Source of the DNA: Heliocidaris tuberculata
Lineage: Eukaryota; Echinodermata; Echinoidea; Camarodonta; Echinometridae
Length of the DNA stretch: 64,000 nt
Assembly (NCBI GenBank): GCA_025618425.1
Contig: CM046838.1
Location: 11,627,050-11,691,049, forward strand
Direction of reading: 5' to 3'
Both the position numbers and the translations under genes were made by a program. This document shows, in pieces, positions 1-12,500 of the stretch. How positions within the stretch are numbered: position 1 is the first letter of the stretch; each line of letters starts with the position of its first letter. The notes beneath the pieces are model-generated. The model had not been told where the DNA came from. It was given only the letters and a program-made list of their open reading frames with translations, and did no database searches.

Positions 1-641
1 AAAAGGCAGCGTGGGAATGGCCTGCATTTGAGTGTAAATGATACGACAATGACTCTCACGACTGAACAATAGCAATTGTGGACACCTTGTTAAAAGCTAG
101 ATGCTTGTTATAAGCTACAGAGAGGGGAGCCAATTCGGTCTTTCTATCTCTCTCTTCCTTCAAACAATAATTTTGATTTTGATTTTTTTTTTTTTTGGCA
201 CATAGACAAAAAAAAATATTTGCTTAAAGCTGAGGAAAACATTGTATGATGTGAGCTATGAGTGCGCGTAAGCCTCAATCTTCAGCAGAAATTAAATATA
301 AACTTCATGAAATTTGCGTCCCCCGACCTTGTCGGCGTGGGAGGAGGTGGGGGGGGGGGGGGGGTATTGGTGAATTTCCTTAAAACTTTCCTCTGTAAAT
401 TTGTTCTTTTTTTCTTTTCATAATTTTTTTATTCCTTGATTCAGTGTTTCAAAATGAATAATTACAAATTAAGCATTAATTACACAATATAATTCAACAT
501 GGCAATAAACACAATACAAATTATATATTTCCATAACATGCTATCCATAAATAAACAACAAAAGTACAATTTAACTGAACAAGGTATAGATTAAAACCTG
601 ATACTTGCAAATTCAAAGTATATAGGGCAATTGTAATAATG

Positions 642-672
<31 letters not shown>

Positions 673-960
673 TTTGAATGAGGTTGGTTTTCTTACAGCC
701 CCCCCCCCCCCCCCCCCCAACACACACATCTCCACATTAGAAATTGCTTATGTCGGAATCATCGATTCAAAACTATGAATGAAGAGAAAAACAGAACAGA
801 ACGGAGAAGGGATAATGTAATAATACGATGAACCTGATATCCTTCTCGTCTTTATTATTATAAAAGTGTTATTTATTGAATATAAAGGTGATAGACCAAT
901 TCAAATACATGTATATCGATTTTTTGGTTCGAACTGATTATAAAAATTGAAAAGTTTCGT
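1..960. other. Gene-less left edge with homopolymer runs
   Basis: I see no gene here. The stretch holds a poly-G run (349-364), a poly-T run (about 655-675) followed by a poly-C run (about 701-718), and AT-rich unique-looking sequence. The open frame across 521-727 on the minus strand is a by-product of these homopolymers. The only structured signal is the pair of GTTAnAAGCTA cores at 89-118, listed separately. Confidence 0.6.
89..118 (+). repeat. Outer pair of GTTAnAAGCTA core motifs (left)
   Basis: GTTAAAAGCTA (89-99) is followed by GTTATAAGCTAC (107-118). A matching pair in the same order but on the minus strand lies at 35779-35790 and 35737-35748. ACACCTTGTTAAAAGCTA is shared by both pairs. 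The left pair is about 3.2 kb upstream of the LC8-1 start site and the right pair about 3.2 kb upstream of the LC8-5 start site. Confidence 0.6.
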
Positions 961-1014
961 TTGACTCAAGTTGTTTTCACTCTCACTTTTTATAGAAGTA
1001 TAGAATATATTGTC

Positions 1015-1160
1015 TCATTGAATCTTCAGGAAAAGCAAATAAAATTGGAGAGCAAGCTATACCATTCTCACGGCGTTCCTACTTTATTTGATGTTATTTT
1101 TGTTAACGCACGCATTACGTTACAAGCTACGGAATCTGACCATGCTTTAAAAAATAGAAT
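1015..1160 (+). repeat. LC8-upstream repeat block, copy 1, first part
   Basis: The segment runs from GAATCTTCAGG through a GGAGAG stretch to GTTACAAGCTACGG (1119-1132) and GAATCTGA. The same order of landmarks is seen at 8587-8710 on the plus strand and 34855-34735 on the minus strand. No coding potential is evident. It lies upstream of LC8-1 and reads in its direction. The second part of the block is displaced to 2215-2480 by inserted DNA that includes a MITE at 1567. Confidence 0.65.
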
Positions 1161-1566
1161 TTACTCTTATTTCAGTCAAACCGCAGGTCCCCAAAAAGTG
1201 CTCTATTTTATTTCCAGTTTTGCTTGACTGGGTCAGTCTCTGAATACATAATGAGCAGGAATCCCTGGGAACATCTGATTTCCAAATGATTGAATGGACT
1301 GGTTAACATTTACTAATTCTCATGATTTATACATCAAATAAAAGAGGAGGAATATGAGATTCATGACATACTCTATTTGTCTATGAAAAATGTGAAAAAA
1401 TTGGTGAAAAATAATGTTATTTTATGAGCAAAAAATGGAAATGAAATGAAAAGTAAACCTGTAAAAAACTCACATAGTTTTATTATGAGCCAGGCTGAAT
1501 TTGACATGAGTGTAAAGGGCAATATCTATACTTTACAAATATTGAAATAATATGTATGTACACTTA

Positions 1567-1882
1567 ATGACAGGGTCAGGATCCAGCAAAATGTAACCAA
1601 AGTACACATTGTATCCTTCAAACAGTTGATTCCAGCTCTCTGATTGGTTACTTCACAAGCCCTTTCCCAAAAATAGATCAACATGTTTGTCACAGCCAGG
1701 ACCATGTTTGCACAAGAGGTCAAGAGTTCACCCAACAGGTGGCATGTGGTTTCAAATATCGCGCCATAATCTTGCAGGGTGGCCTCGCCAGCCAATCACA
1801 GTGCTAGGATTCTGTGGTCTTGACAATTTGAAGGATAAATTATGTACTTGGGTTGAATATTGCTGGATCCTGACCCTGTCAT
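1567..1882. mobile_element. MITE with ~50-bp imperfect terminal inverted repeats
   Basis: GACAGGGTCAGGATCCAGCA (1569-1588) is repeated in inverted orientation at 1861-1880. The similarity continues inward for about 50 bp, through GTAC and TATCCTTCAAA landmarks on both arms. The element is 316 bp and non-coding. A target-site duplication is not clear. It sits inside the upstream repeat block of LC8-1, which explains why that block is split there. Confidence 0.7.
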
Positions 1883-2214
1883 AAATGTATGGATGTTTTG
1901 AATATGATAATGTAAAAGATGAAACTTCAACGCTTCCATACATATGCATTTTAATAGTGGCTCATATACTTTTTATATGTCTTTTATTGACTTGAAATCT
2001 TACAAGGAAAAGTATTTTGTGTCACTATTTTATCACTTATTTTCAACTACTTATTCTTTGAATTATAACTGAAACAGGGTATGTCTGCATTGATAAACTA
2101 TCCATCTATCTTTCCAGAAAATTTGATGAGCATAGCATTAATATTTCTTGATTTGATTAACTTTGAATATGACCATGCAAAACAGCCCACTGGCAACAAG
2201 GAGAGTGTGCAATT

Positions 2215-2480
2215 TCAGGCACTGGAAATAAAATCAGCCCTTTTTGCTCATTTGCATACGACCTGCGGTCTGACTGATTTTCACAAATATTACCACGGTG
2301 TCACCCTTGGCGTAAAAATATCGCTTTTCAGAAAACCAAGGTTCCTCATTCAACACCATCACGTTACAAGCTACTGATTCACAGTCTTGACAATTACCAC
2401 ATTTTGTTAGAAGCTATTTTTTATATTATTGTAGATTTCCTATCATTCGTCAGCAGTGATGTTTTGTTAAAAGCGATAGA
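2215..2480 (+). repeat. LC8-upstream repeat block, copy 1, second part
   Basis: Landmarks shared with the 8740-8960 and 28490-28860 copies are AAGCCAAGG-like sequence before a TTTATTC/CTCATTC stretch, then a CACGTTACAAGCTAC core (GTTACAAGCTAC at 2363-2374). Two weaker cores follow, GTTAGAAGCTA (2406) and GTTAAAAGCGA (2466), each preceded by TTTT. This part is about 0.9-1.0 kb upstream of the LC8-1 start site. Confidence 0.65.
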
Positions 2481-2569
2481 GGGAGGTTCTCAACCCCCGC
2501 CAATACCAAACACGAATCGACTTCATCTTATCTTTTTGAAAAGTTTTGAAAGACATATTTTGCGAAAGA

Positions 2570-2571
<2 letters not shown>

Positions 2572-2614
<43 letters not shown>
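2572..2614. repeat. (TC)n microsatellite
   Basis: About 21 uninterrupted TC dinucleotides. Confidence 0.95.
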
Positions 2615-2618
<4 letters not shown>

Positions 2619-3308
2619 TAAATTATGTACAAATTTTTTTTTTATCTTAAGAAAAAAAGGAGGGCGAATATGAATTTTCTTGAGAGGGTGTGTCTGTTTC
2701 GTTAACTCATTTTCCGAGTTATATCGATGACATTTAGAAGAGCATGAGAAAATGATTAAACGGAAAAATATAAGGAGCAAAATGATGAATCCTTCATCGT
2801 ACTGTATCTCTTAAAAAGATACAGGTTTAAATGGTAAGAAGTGGGCGGTGAGGCTCGTCTTTCGTTTTATAAAATTTCACATGTACCTCTGATCAGTGAC
2901 CTAGCTGCTTGGTAACCCCAAACGAATGGAGAAAACAATAAAATAGAGAAAAAAAAGAGTGGAATGCATAATGAAAATACGAAGATATAGATACGACCCA
3001 ATCCCAATCCCTCCCACCATTTGATATACTTGTTCTCTTCCTATTATCCACCTGATAAAAATTGGTGATCCCAATGACACAAGTGCCCACTGAATCCACG
3101 CTACGCCACTCATGCTTTTTTTTCTTTTGACCTTGACTGAGAGCTTCTAGAAGCGAAACGCTGTACAGTGGTCCTCATGTATGAATAAACGGGCGTCGGC
3201 AGAATATTTTCATTTCTCAAGGTTTCCTTGTGTGTGGGTTTTTGTTTTATTTTGTTTTGTTTTGCTTTGTGTGTTTTGTGGTGAGTTCGGTTAGATCTTG
3301 CTCTGTGA

Positions 3309-3316
3309 TATAATAA
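3309..3316 (+). promoter_or_regulatory. TATA box of LC8-1
   Basis: TATAATAA lies 28 bp before the A of AGCTCATT (3337), the inferred start site. The surrounding sequence TGTGATATAATAAGGA, then GTAGGTGT, then AGCTCATT recurs at LC8-4 (minus strand, 27820-27780). The conservation between paralogs is the main support. Confidence 0.7.
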
Positions 3317-3336
3317 GGACGGGTAGGTGTACTCTC

Positions 3337-3438
3337 AGCTCATTCTCCACTCTTGCATCGCCAGGACAACGTCTGCTTAGAGTCACTCAAGACTGTCTTC
3401 TTACTTCATCTCATGGTTCATCAATAACTTTATTCATC
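3337..3438 (+). other. Non-coding first exon of LC8-1
   Basis: This exon is inferred from the TATA-to-start distance and from a strong donor, ATC followed by GTAAGTT at 3439. The last ~80 nt are nearly identical to the minus-strand exon at 32464-32565 of LC8-5, which also has the same 102-nt length. Shared pieces include GGACAACGTCT, CTCAAGACTGTCTTCTT and TTTATTCATC. The intron runs from 3439 to 3866 and ends in TTTACAG. Confidence 0.7.
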
Positions 3439-3866
3439 GTAAGTTCCTCTCAATTCTTCCTTATTTCACGCATATAGTTACAAATTATGCAATGCTGTGT
3501 TTTAATAAAGCACTTTGTGTTGGTATTTCAGACGCGATTGTTGAGAAATTAGAGAAAAGCGTAATTTTATATACTAATATCAAACGAGATAAGTGACGTT
3601 CTTAATGTATTCCCAAGCTCACAACCGTTTCATTGCAATAATATCATGTTTAACACAATGCATATATGAAACTTTTGGACAATAGATTGATATGTCATAT
3701 AATTAAACAGATTGTTACAGTGAAAAAAAAATGATAACCGATAATGTTGTATGTAAACCATATACTTGCTTTGCTTCCCTTGTGAGCTTTAGGGGATCGA
3801 ATCCCAAATCAATTCCACCTCTTTACGAATTCATAATTGCAACCATTTTCATACTGCCCTTTACAG

Positions 3867-4181
3867 ATGAGTCGCAGTGGTCGTGGAGGCACTTCATTCA
3901 TGTCAGAAGGCAATAAGAAGGACGAAGTGGTCGTCAAGAATGTTGACATGGCCGAGGAGCAACAGGAGGATGCTATAGAGGCAGCGCAACAGGCCTTCGA
4001 GAAGCACACCGTCGAGAAAGACGTCGCAGCCTTCATCAAGAAGAAGTTCGACGCCGACCATCAACCGACCTGGCATTGCATCGTCGGCCGCAACTTTGGC
4101 AGCTATGTCACGCATGAGTCCAAGCACTTCATCTATTACTACATAGGCCAGAAAGCGATCCTTCTCTTCAAGTCAGGGTAG
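3867..4181 (+). CDS. LC8-type dynein light chain (LC8-1)
   Basis: This encodes a 104-residue member of the LC8 (DYNLL) family. Such proteins are small homodimeric hubs that bind short linear motifs in dynein intermediate chain and many other partners, and are found in cytoplasmic and axonemal dynein. Residues 1-18 form a Ser/Gly-rich tail (MSRSGRGG...) that the ~89-residue canonical protein lacks. The LC8 fold follows: VVVKNVDM, helices with [17 protein letters not shown], then [18 protein letters not shown] and a closing LLFKSG. The dimer-interface His after TW, the groove residues of SYVTH and the penultimate Ser are retained. A Lys replaces the usual hydrophobic residue in IGQKAILL. The start was chosen because the splice acceptor TTTACAG abuts this ATG; the frame upstream of it is intron. 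The coding part is a single exon. Confidence 0.93.
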   Translation: MSRSGRGGTSFMSEGNKKDEVVVKNVDMAEEQQEDAIEAAQQAFEKHTVEKDVAAFIKKKFDADHQPTWHCIVGRNFGSYVTHESKHFIYYYIGQKAILLFKSG

Positions 4182-4390
4182 AAGTCTACTTGTAACTTCA
4201 ACCTCCAGGGCATCGTTTCAAGGACTCATATTTTTCATCTAGATAGAGCAGAGAGACATCAGGAAGTCCACGTCAATTTTTACTTCAATGTCAACATGGT
4301 TTGTCATGCGGTCATCGATCACAGAGGTGCATTCGAAGTCAGTCTCGAGTGAAGAGTATATTAAAGTAGTCAACAATACAGCTGTAATAT
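4182..4390 (+). other. Probable 3' UTR of LC8-1 with ATTAAA signal
   Basis: An ATTAAA (4360-4365) lies 180 nt after the stop codon and is the first reasonable polyadenylation signal. The sequence right after the stop (AACTTCAACCTCC) resembles the LC8-4/LC8-5 3' UTR only weakly. The exact transcript end cannot be fixed from sequence. Confidence 0.4.
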
Positions 4391-5439
4391 TTTTATCAGT
4401 ACTAATTTTCAATCATGTCTATTTAAATCGGTAGAATATTGCCCATAAGGACAATATTCAACATTTATGTCTTTGTTGTAAGGCTCGGCTTTAAACTTGA
4501 AGTATAGATGTGACGCATATCATAAAATCTTACTCTGGAGGAGTTTAGGAATAATGATAATTTGATATCTGTAGCATACACTCTTTTTTTAGTTTGTAAA
4601 CACTACACGTTTAAGATGAATGAAAGTTTTCAAAAATATTGTAGTGAAATAGCGGTTTTTAGGTCGTGTTATCTGATGATTTTGCATAGTTGTTGAAAGA
4701 TCTATTTAAGAATTAAGATAGAATCGCATGGTGCTTGTATTATATTTTTTTCCTGATAAAGTAAAGGAGAGGAAGATTCGCAAATACTAACGTATACCCT
4801 ATCCTCTCTCCCGACTGCGAGATGGCCCAACATTTTGAACGTGCATATTTTGGAAAAATAGTATATCTACAAGTAAATGTATCTAAGCTATCATAACTAA
4901 AATTGGCAAGACAATTATTTAATCAATACCATAAAAATTCTCACATATTAATGTTTTTACCAAAAAATTCTGAGCAAATTCTGAGCAAAAATATAATAGT
5001 CTTTGCACTGGTTGAAAAAAAAACCCAAAACGTATAATCAGCTTTTTATGAGTTCAATTCAATGTCCTGTCGTAAAGTATATTATACATTTTTAAAGAGT
5101 TCATTTTAATTATGATTGATGGAAAAAAAAATTGATGGGCCTTTATTTATTATGAAACTGATGATGGCTTTATATGTTTAGTTTATTACTGTTATCATTA
5201 TTATCTTTGTTATTGTTGATATTTTGTATTATTATCATTATCATTTTTATTATCATTATTAATTTTTGTAATTTTATTAATAGTAGCACAATCATCATGA
5301 ACAAAATCACTCAATGAACCTTTTTATAAATAGAATCTTATTAAATGGTTACATAATTGATTTGTGCTCGTGTGAAGTATTTATGTGTATTCATCATTTC
5401 GACTGATTAGTTGATGTCATTAAGTTGACCTTTGATTCC
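4391..5439. other. AT-rich gene-less stretch
   Basis: No gene or recognisable element. It contains low-complexity TTATTATCATTAT sequence at about 5170-5290. Confidence 0.6.
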
Positions 5440-6200
5440 AGATTAAAAAGTGAATGATTTTACACTTTGATTATGCAGTTGACACAGACAAGTATTTACA
5501 ATTATTTGATTGGTTGGTGGCTAGTGAACTGGTTTTTTGATGTATCAGTTGGGTGATTGTTTAATTAAATTGAGTAATAATTGATTTGAATGAATGAGCG
5601 ACTGAATAATATGTTGTTTAATTGATTAATTGGTTGGTTGATTGATTGGCTGATTGATTAATTAATTGATTAGTTGAATGAGGTTGTTGGATTTGTTGCT
5701 TGCTTGCTTTGATTAATTCACTGACTAACTGATAATAGAATTTGATTGAGGGCGCGACTTACTAGTTATGCGCAGAGTTGCTGGCGGTTTGATTGATTAA
5801 TGAACTGATGTTTAATTGATTGATTGATTGACTGATTGACTGATTGACTGAGTGATTGACTGAGTGACTGAGTGATTGACTGATTGGTTGATTGATTGAC
5901 TGATTGATTGATTGATTGGTTGGCTGATTGATTGGTTGAATCAGGTTGTTGGATTTGTTGCTTGCTTGCTTTGATTAATTCATTGAATGACTGATAATAG
6001 AATTTGATTAGGGGCGCGACTCACTATATAGTCATGCAATTGGTTGCTGGCGGTTTGATTGATTAATGAACTGATGTTTAATTGATTGATTGATTGATTA
6101 ATTGGTTGGTTGGTTGGTTGATTGATTGATTAAGTTCAGTGGGTTTTTTCAGGGAAATGCTTGCTTGCTTGTTTTGGACTGACTGATTGACTGACTGTTG
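5440..6200. repeat. TGAT-rich tract with internal 262-bp direct duplication
   Basis: This is a degenerate TTGA/TGAT array. Within it, a more complex segment starting GTTGAATGAGGTTGTTGG (5673-5828) is repeated at 5935-6096. Both copies hold TTGCTTGCTTGCTTTGA, a GGGGCGCGACT-like GC-rich spot and a GGTTTGATTGATTAATG end. The tract starts about 1.25 kb downstream of the LC8-1 stop, as similar tracts do at three other paralogs. Confidence 0.85.
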
Positions 6201-6208
6201 AACAGGTA

Positions 6209-7105
6209 CACTGTAAAAAATAATATGCCCATTAGTAATTTTGACTTATTTTTCCCATGTAGAATTTACTTCAAAACATAAGTTTTGCCACTTACGCACT
6301 CGATTTAAGTCTTGCTAACTAAAACTTTCAATTTAGTAGAAAATACGTGAAATTTTAAAGTAAAATGAATACAAAAGAAAATTTTAGTAACTTCAACTTG
6401 TATCAATTTAGTAATGTTACTCAAAATAAGAAGTTATACGTATTACTCAAACAATTTATGTTGATTTTACTTATCTTTTTTAAGTGAAGACTGATGCAGT
6501 GCGTAATATAAGTATTAACATAATTCATGAATATTCATTAAGACCAAATTAATCTCTTTTTTTAATAAAACAATTCTTTTTTGTGGTTGAATGAAAATTT
6601 AAGAAGTTAAAAATATTTCCCAATTCATTTAAGCAAAGATAAGAAGATAGGACAATTTTTAATTGTCACTCAATTCAAAACAAATCAAAACTTGATATTT
6701 CAGGAAAATTGTCAACCAATTTTCTTTTAAAGATGATACGATCGAGTATATATAGAATTCGGAGCCCTTTCAATAGTTGTCAAATTAAAGCGTAAGTAAT
6801 AATAATATTTGTGATGATGATAGATAATTGGTTAAATCCTAAATCATGTAAATTGAAAAAGTGTCAGTGAATGTTAGATGGGTACAAGTTTAAAGATGTC
6901 ATAATTTTTTTTTTAATTGTTATCTATCATGATAACATTACTTAAATTATTTACGTTAATGTAACTCAATTTAACTGAGTAAAAACTTATTAAGCAGAAT
7001 AAATAAATTCTACTTAAAATTTCCTGTGACAAATACTTAAAATAATCAAGGCAATCCGTTGACGAATATTTTTTGAGTAATTTCAACGAATTTTTTTTTA
7101 CAGTG
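6209..7105. mobile_element. Non-autonomous DNA transposon with CACTGTAAAAA termini
   Basis: The left end CACTGTAAAAAA (6209) and right end TTTTTTTACAGTG (ending 7105) are inverted repeats of about 12-15 bp, flanked on both sides by TA (6207-6208 and 7106-7107). The 897-bp interior is AT-rich and has no transposase frame. TA flanks fit a Tc1/mariner-like integration preference. The family is not identified. Confidence 0.6.
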
Positions 7106-7107
7106 TA

Positions 7108-8319
7108 GTATGATTTATTGTTTGAAGGAATGACTTAATCATGTTAATAGAAATGGTTTAAGTTGGCTATTTGATTACTGAGTGTGACCAGTTCACGTCA
7201 CGGATCGACATTTCAAAATATTCCAAGTTGGGAGGCTTGTAAAAATAAGTGATTAGATGTGATGGATTAATTGCTTTATGATTTATTGTGGAAGGTATCA
7301 CTAGGTGTACTGAAAATTGATGAAATTTGATTGTCATGGTTACTTATTTAAATGAGAATCAGTGGAATGCTCCATTTCTCAGAGTGGGAGATATCAATTT
7401 TGTGTTGACTTCTCATTACTCTTTTGCTATTAATATCAGAACAACATTATCTTGTCTAATACCTTCACTTGCAAATGTTAGTCAGATAAATTGGCTTCCC
7501 TATATATATCAGACATTTGGAATTTCAATACAAGCTTTAAATTTCATAAGAAATGTGAAAATTTTGCAAAAAGGGTCATTTTTTAACAACACCCCCATTT
7601 AAAACTAGTTTAGTCCAAGAATTCTGGAACCCCTTGAAAAACCAAATTTCTGGTAACTTTTGATGTATTTCATGGTAGTGATAATCTTTCAATTAATTTC
7701 ATGATAAAATATCTTTTGTGTTACGGACGGACAAAAATGCTCACTCTTAACTGATCACGCTCTACTAGTTAAATTGGTTGAAATTAATGGTTGGTGGTGG
7801 ATTGATTGGTTGATTAATTAATTGGCTAATAAATAATTAGGATATTGTATCAATTTAGTGAATCACTTACTAGTTATGCACTTTATAAGTTGGTTAAAAA
7901 TTATTGATTGATCAATAATGATAATAATAATAAACGTTGCTTTTATAGCGCATATCACTTACATAAGAAAGTCCCTATATGCGCTTAAAGAAAATGTATG
8001 AAGAGATAGATCAGGATAGAAAAAATGCCTGGTACATGGAGTAATGATGATAAAGAATTCAATAATTTCTTACAAAGAGTCAAAGAATTACTTATAAAGA
8101 ATCTAATAATTACTTATAAAGAATCCAATAATTACTTACAAACCAGTTACAGTTACAAAGTACAAACAAAAAATATTAAACCACTAATCTCAATTGAGAT
8201 GATTGGTCTGTTGAAGGATTGGTTGCTTGCTTAGATTGACTAACCGGGAGCGTGACCAGGATAATTTTGAATGGGAGGTGTCACTATAGTGTGTCACAAC
8301 CCCCTCCCCCCTCCCCCTC

Positions 8320-8363
<44 letters not shown>

Positions 8364-8586
8364 CAATTACGCCCCTCGAATGGACATAATTATAGAAGAA
8401 GACTAAATTGATAAGAATAAGTAAATTACAATAAAAGTAATTCATATTTCTGGTTGTATAAATAATTTGTAAGTGATATGATTAACATATTATTTCAAGT
8501 TCCAACTGATGATTTTTTTTTTAAAAAGGATTTGTTAGACAAAAGTCGTTAACAGGTTCAGGCTGTATATATAGTGCTTCTTGTCT
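7108..8586. other. Gene-less stretch with minor repeats
   Basis: It contains an AATAATAATAA/TTTATAGCGCAT piece (7918-7990) that resembles the tail end of the local SINEs, three imperfect copies of an AATTACTTATAAAGAATC repeat (about 8084-8150), a pyrimidine-rich run and a (TC)n microsatellite (about 8320-8361). The open frame at 7327-7602 has no recognisable domain and no splice context. Confidence 0.5.
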
Positions 8587-8963
8587 TATTGAATCTTCAA
8601 GGAGTTCAATAAATATCGGAGAGGGAAATATATGTTCTCACGATCGATGTAGGCCCATCTGTTTTAGTTGACGCCCCGCACTGTATGTTACAAGCTACGG
8701 AACCTCAGATGAAAACTGAAATACTATTGACGCCAAAAAGAATATGGTGTCAAAATAAACCTTCCCTTCACGTCAGCATTGTGAAGAAGCCAAGGCTCTT
8801 TATTCATGACACCACGTTACAAGCTACGAGTGACGATTACATTTCACAGACTACAGTACACTGGCGGTTTGTTAAAAGCTACTAGTGAATGGTAAAAAAA
8901 TTTCGCCAAAAATCAAAAACAATCTTGATGTTTTGTTAAAAGCTACGAGTGAATGGTAAATTC
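8587..8963 (+). repeat. LC8-upstream repeat block, copy 2 (complete)
   Basis: This is the most complete copy on the plus strand. It starts GAATCTTCAAGGAG, has a GGAGAGGGAAA piece, then GTTACAAGCTACGG (8687-8700), a TGTCAAAATAAACC piece, AAGAAGCCAAGGCTCTTTA, and GTTACAAGCTACGAG (8816-8830). Two cores of the form GTTAAAAGCTAC followed by AGTGAATGG (8871 and 8935) end it. Core spacings are 129, 55 and 64 bp. It reads toward LC8-2, whose promoter is 5 kb away because a minisatellite lies between. Confidence 0.75.
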
Positions 8964-9164
8964 CGTTATTCCGCCAAGGGGGTTGGTTCCTCTTGCTCGG
9001 ATATAAATTTTCATCTTCTAAATCTTGTAAGCCAGCAAAATTATTAGGCTACAGATATATTATCATGATATAAATAAATAAGGTACTTAAAAAAAAGACC
9101 ACCTCGCTGCCAAATTAAGAAACGACAATAATGTTGCCCGAATATTTATGAATTCAAAATTCTC

Positions 9165-9573
9165 GGGGAAGGGGGGGGGGGGGGGACAGGCACTCCCAGC
9201 TTGTACCCCTAATTGGACTAAATATAAGGATGATTACATTTTGTAACCAAGAACAATTGATAAAAACATGTACGTGCACACTCATAAGAGTGATGACGTT
9301 GTCATTAAAGCTATACGTACATTTTGTACAATATCTTTTAGTCCAAAACGATGGGCACACTAAAAAACAATTCCTTGTATTTTGTCGTACATACAGATAT
9401 TTATGAGTTTACCTTTAGCACCCTTTTTTTTTTTTTTTTTTTTTACTTTCTGACTTTCTGACGAATAAAAACAAAATAATTGATCAATTATTGATCGACT
9501 GAATGTTTATTTGATAAGATGAACGAAGGCTTGATTTTGTGTTAATATATCAATTTTTGTCTTTGGTGAATGT
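9165..9573. repeat. Poly-G and poly-T runs
   Basis: A poly-G run lies near 9168-9186 and a ~22-nt poly-T run near 9427-9444. Nothing else is recognised between the repeat block and the minisatellite. Confidence 0.7.
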
Positions 9574-12500
9574 TAATCATAAGGGTGATGATGATGATAA
9601 TGATAATAATCATAAGGGTGATGATGATGATAATAATCATCAGGGTGATGATAATAATGATGATAATCATAAGGGTGATGATGATGATGATTATGATGAT
9701 AATCATAAGGGTGATGATGATTATGATGATAATCATAAGGGTGATGATGATAATGAGGATAATCATCAGGGTGATGATGATGATTATGATGATAATCATC
9801 AGGGTGATGATGATTATGATGATAATCATAAGGGTGATGATGATGATAATGATGATAATCATAAGGGTGATGATGATGATTATGATGATAATCATAAGGG
9901 TGATGATGATGATAATGATGATAATCATATAAGGGTGATGATGATGATTATGATAATCATAAGGGTCATGATGATTATGATGATAATCATCAGGGTGATG
10001 ATGATGATTATGATGATAATCATAAGGGAAATGATTATGATGATAATGATGATAATCATAAGGGTGATGATGATGATAATGATGATAATCATAAGGGTGA
10101 TGATGATGATTATGATGATAATCATAAGGGTCATGATGATGATTATGATGATAATCATCAGGGTGATGATGATGATTATGATGATAATCATAAGGGAAAT
10201 GATTATGATGATAATGATGATAATCATAAGGGCGATGATGATGATAATAATCATCAGGGTGATGATGATGATTATGATGATAATCATAAGGGTGATGATG
10301 ATTATGATGATAATCATAAGGGTGATGATGATGATAATGATGATAATCATAAGGGTGATGATGATGATTATGATGATAATCATAAGGGTGATGATGATGA
10401 TAATGATGATAATCATATAAGGGTGATGATGATGATTATGATGATAATCATCGGGGTGATGATGATTATGATGATAATCATCGGGGTGATGATGATTATG
10501 ATGATAATCATCAGGGTGATGATGATGATGATTATGATGATAATCATCAGTGTGATGATGATAATGATGATAATCATAAGGGTGATGATGATGATTATGA
10601 TGATAATCATCAGGGTGATGATGATGATGATTATGATAATCATCAGGGTGATGATGATGATTATGATAATCATCAGGGTGATGATGATGATGATGATGAT
10701 AATCATAAGGGTGATGATGATTATGACGATAATCATCAGGGTGATGATGATGATTATGATGATAATCATCAGGGTGATGATGATGATTATGAAGATAATC
10801 ATCAGGGTGATGATGATGATTATGATGATAATCATCAGGGTGATGATGATGATGATGATAATCATCAGGGTGATGATGATGATAATGATGATAATCATCA
10901 GGGTGATGATGATGATGATGATAATCATCAGGGTGATGATGATGATAATGATAATCATCAGGGTGATGATGATGATAATGATGATAATCATAAGGGTAAT
11001 GATGATGATGATTATGATGATAATCATCAGGGTGATGATGATGATAATGATGATAATCATATAAGAGTGATGATGATGATTATGATGACAATCATCAGGG
11101 TGATGATGATGATAATGATGATAATCATCAGGGTGATGATGATGATTATGACGATAATCATAAGGGTGATGATGATGATTATGATGATAATCATCAGGGT
11201 GATGATGATGATTATGACGATAATCATAAGGGTGATGATGATGATTATGATGATAATCATCAGGGTGATGATGATGATTATGATGATAATCATCAGGGTG
11301 ATGATGATGATTATGATGATAATCATCAGGGTGATGATGATGATTATGACGATAATCATCAGGGTGATGATGATGATGATGATAATCATCAGGGTGATGA
11401 TGATGATAATGATGATAATCATAAGGGTGATGATGATGATTATGATGATAATCATAAGGGTCATGATGATGATTATGATGATAATCATCAGGGTGATGAT
11501 GATGATTATGATGATAATCATAAGGGAAATGATTATGATGATAATGATGATAATCATAAGGGTGATGATGATGATAATGATGATAATCATAAGGGTAATG
11601 ATGATGATGATTATGACGATAATCATAAGGGTGATGATGATGATAATGATGATAATCATTGGGGTGATGATGATTATGATGATAATCATCAGGGTGATGA
11701 TGATGATTATGATGATAATCATAAGGGTGATGATGATGATGATGATGATAATCATCAGGGTGATGATGATGATAATGATGATAATCATAAGGGTGATGAT
11801 GATGATGATGATGATAATCATAAGGGTCATGATGATGATTATGATGATAATCATAAAGGTGATGATGATGATAATGATGATAATCATAAGGGTGATGATG
11901 ATGATAATGATGATAATCATTGGGGTGATGATGATTATGATGATAATCATCAGGGTGATGATGATGATGATTATGATGATAATCATCAGGGTGATGATGA
12001 TGATCATGATGATAATCATCAGGGTGATGATGATGATAATGATGATAATCATAAGGGTGATGATGATGATGATGATGATAATCATAAGGGTCATGATGAT
12101 GATTATGATGATAATCATCAGGGTGATGATGATGATTATGATGATAATCATAAGGGAAATGATGATGATGATAATGATGATAATCATAAGGGTGATGATG
12201 ATGATAATGATGATAATCATAAGGGTAATGATGATGATGATTATGATGATAATCATAAGGGTGATGATGATGATAATGATGATAATCATAAGGGTGATGA
12301 TGATGATAATGATGATAATCATCGGGGTGATGATGATGATAATGATAATCATCAGGGTGATGATGATGATTATGATGATAATCATCAGGGTGATGATGAT
12401 GATTATGATGATAATCATAAGGGTCATGATGATGATTATGATGATAATCATAAGGGTGATGATGATGATAATGATAATCATCAGGGTGATGATGATGATA

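Noticed and set aside
3837..3866. Longer LC8-1 reading starting upstream at 3837
   Set aside because: This part is intron, ending in TTTACAG directly before the ATG at 3867.
5440..6200. CRISPR-like or satellite array
   Set aside because: The repeats are four-base TGAT units without unique spacers, and the genome is eukaryotic.
7327..7602. 91-codon open frame
   Set aside because: No recognisable domain, AT-rich composition, no splice or promoter context.
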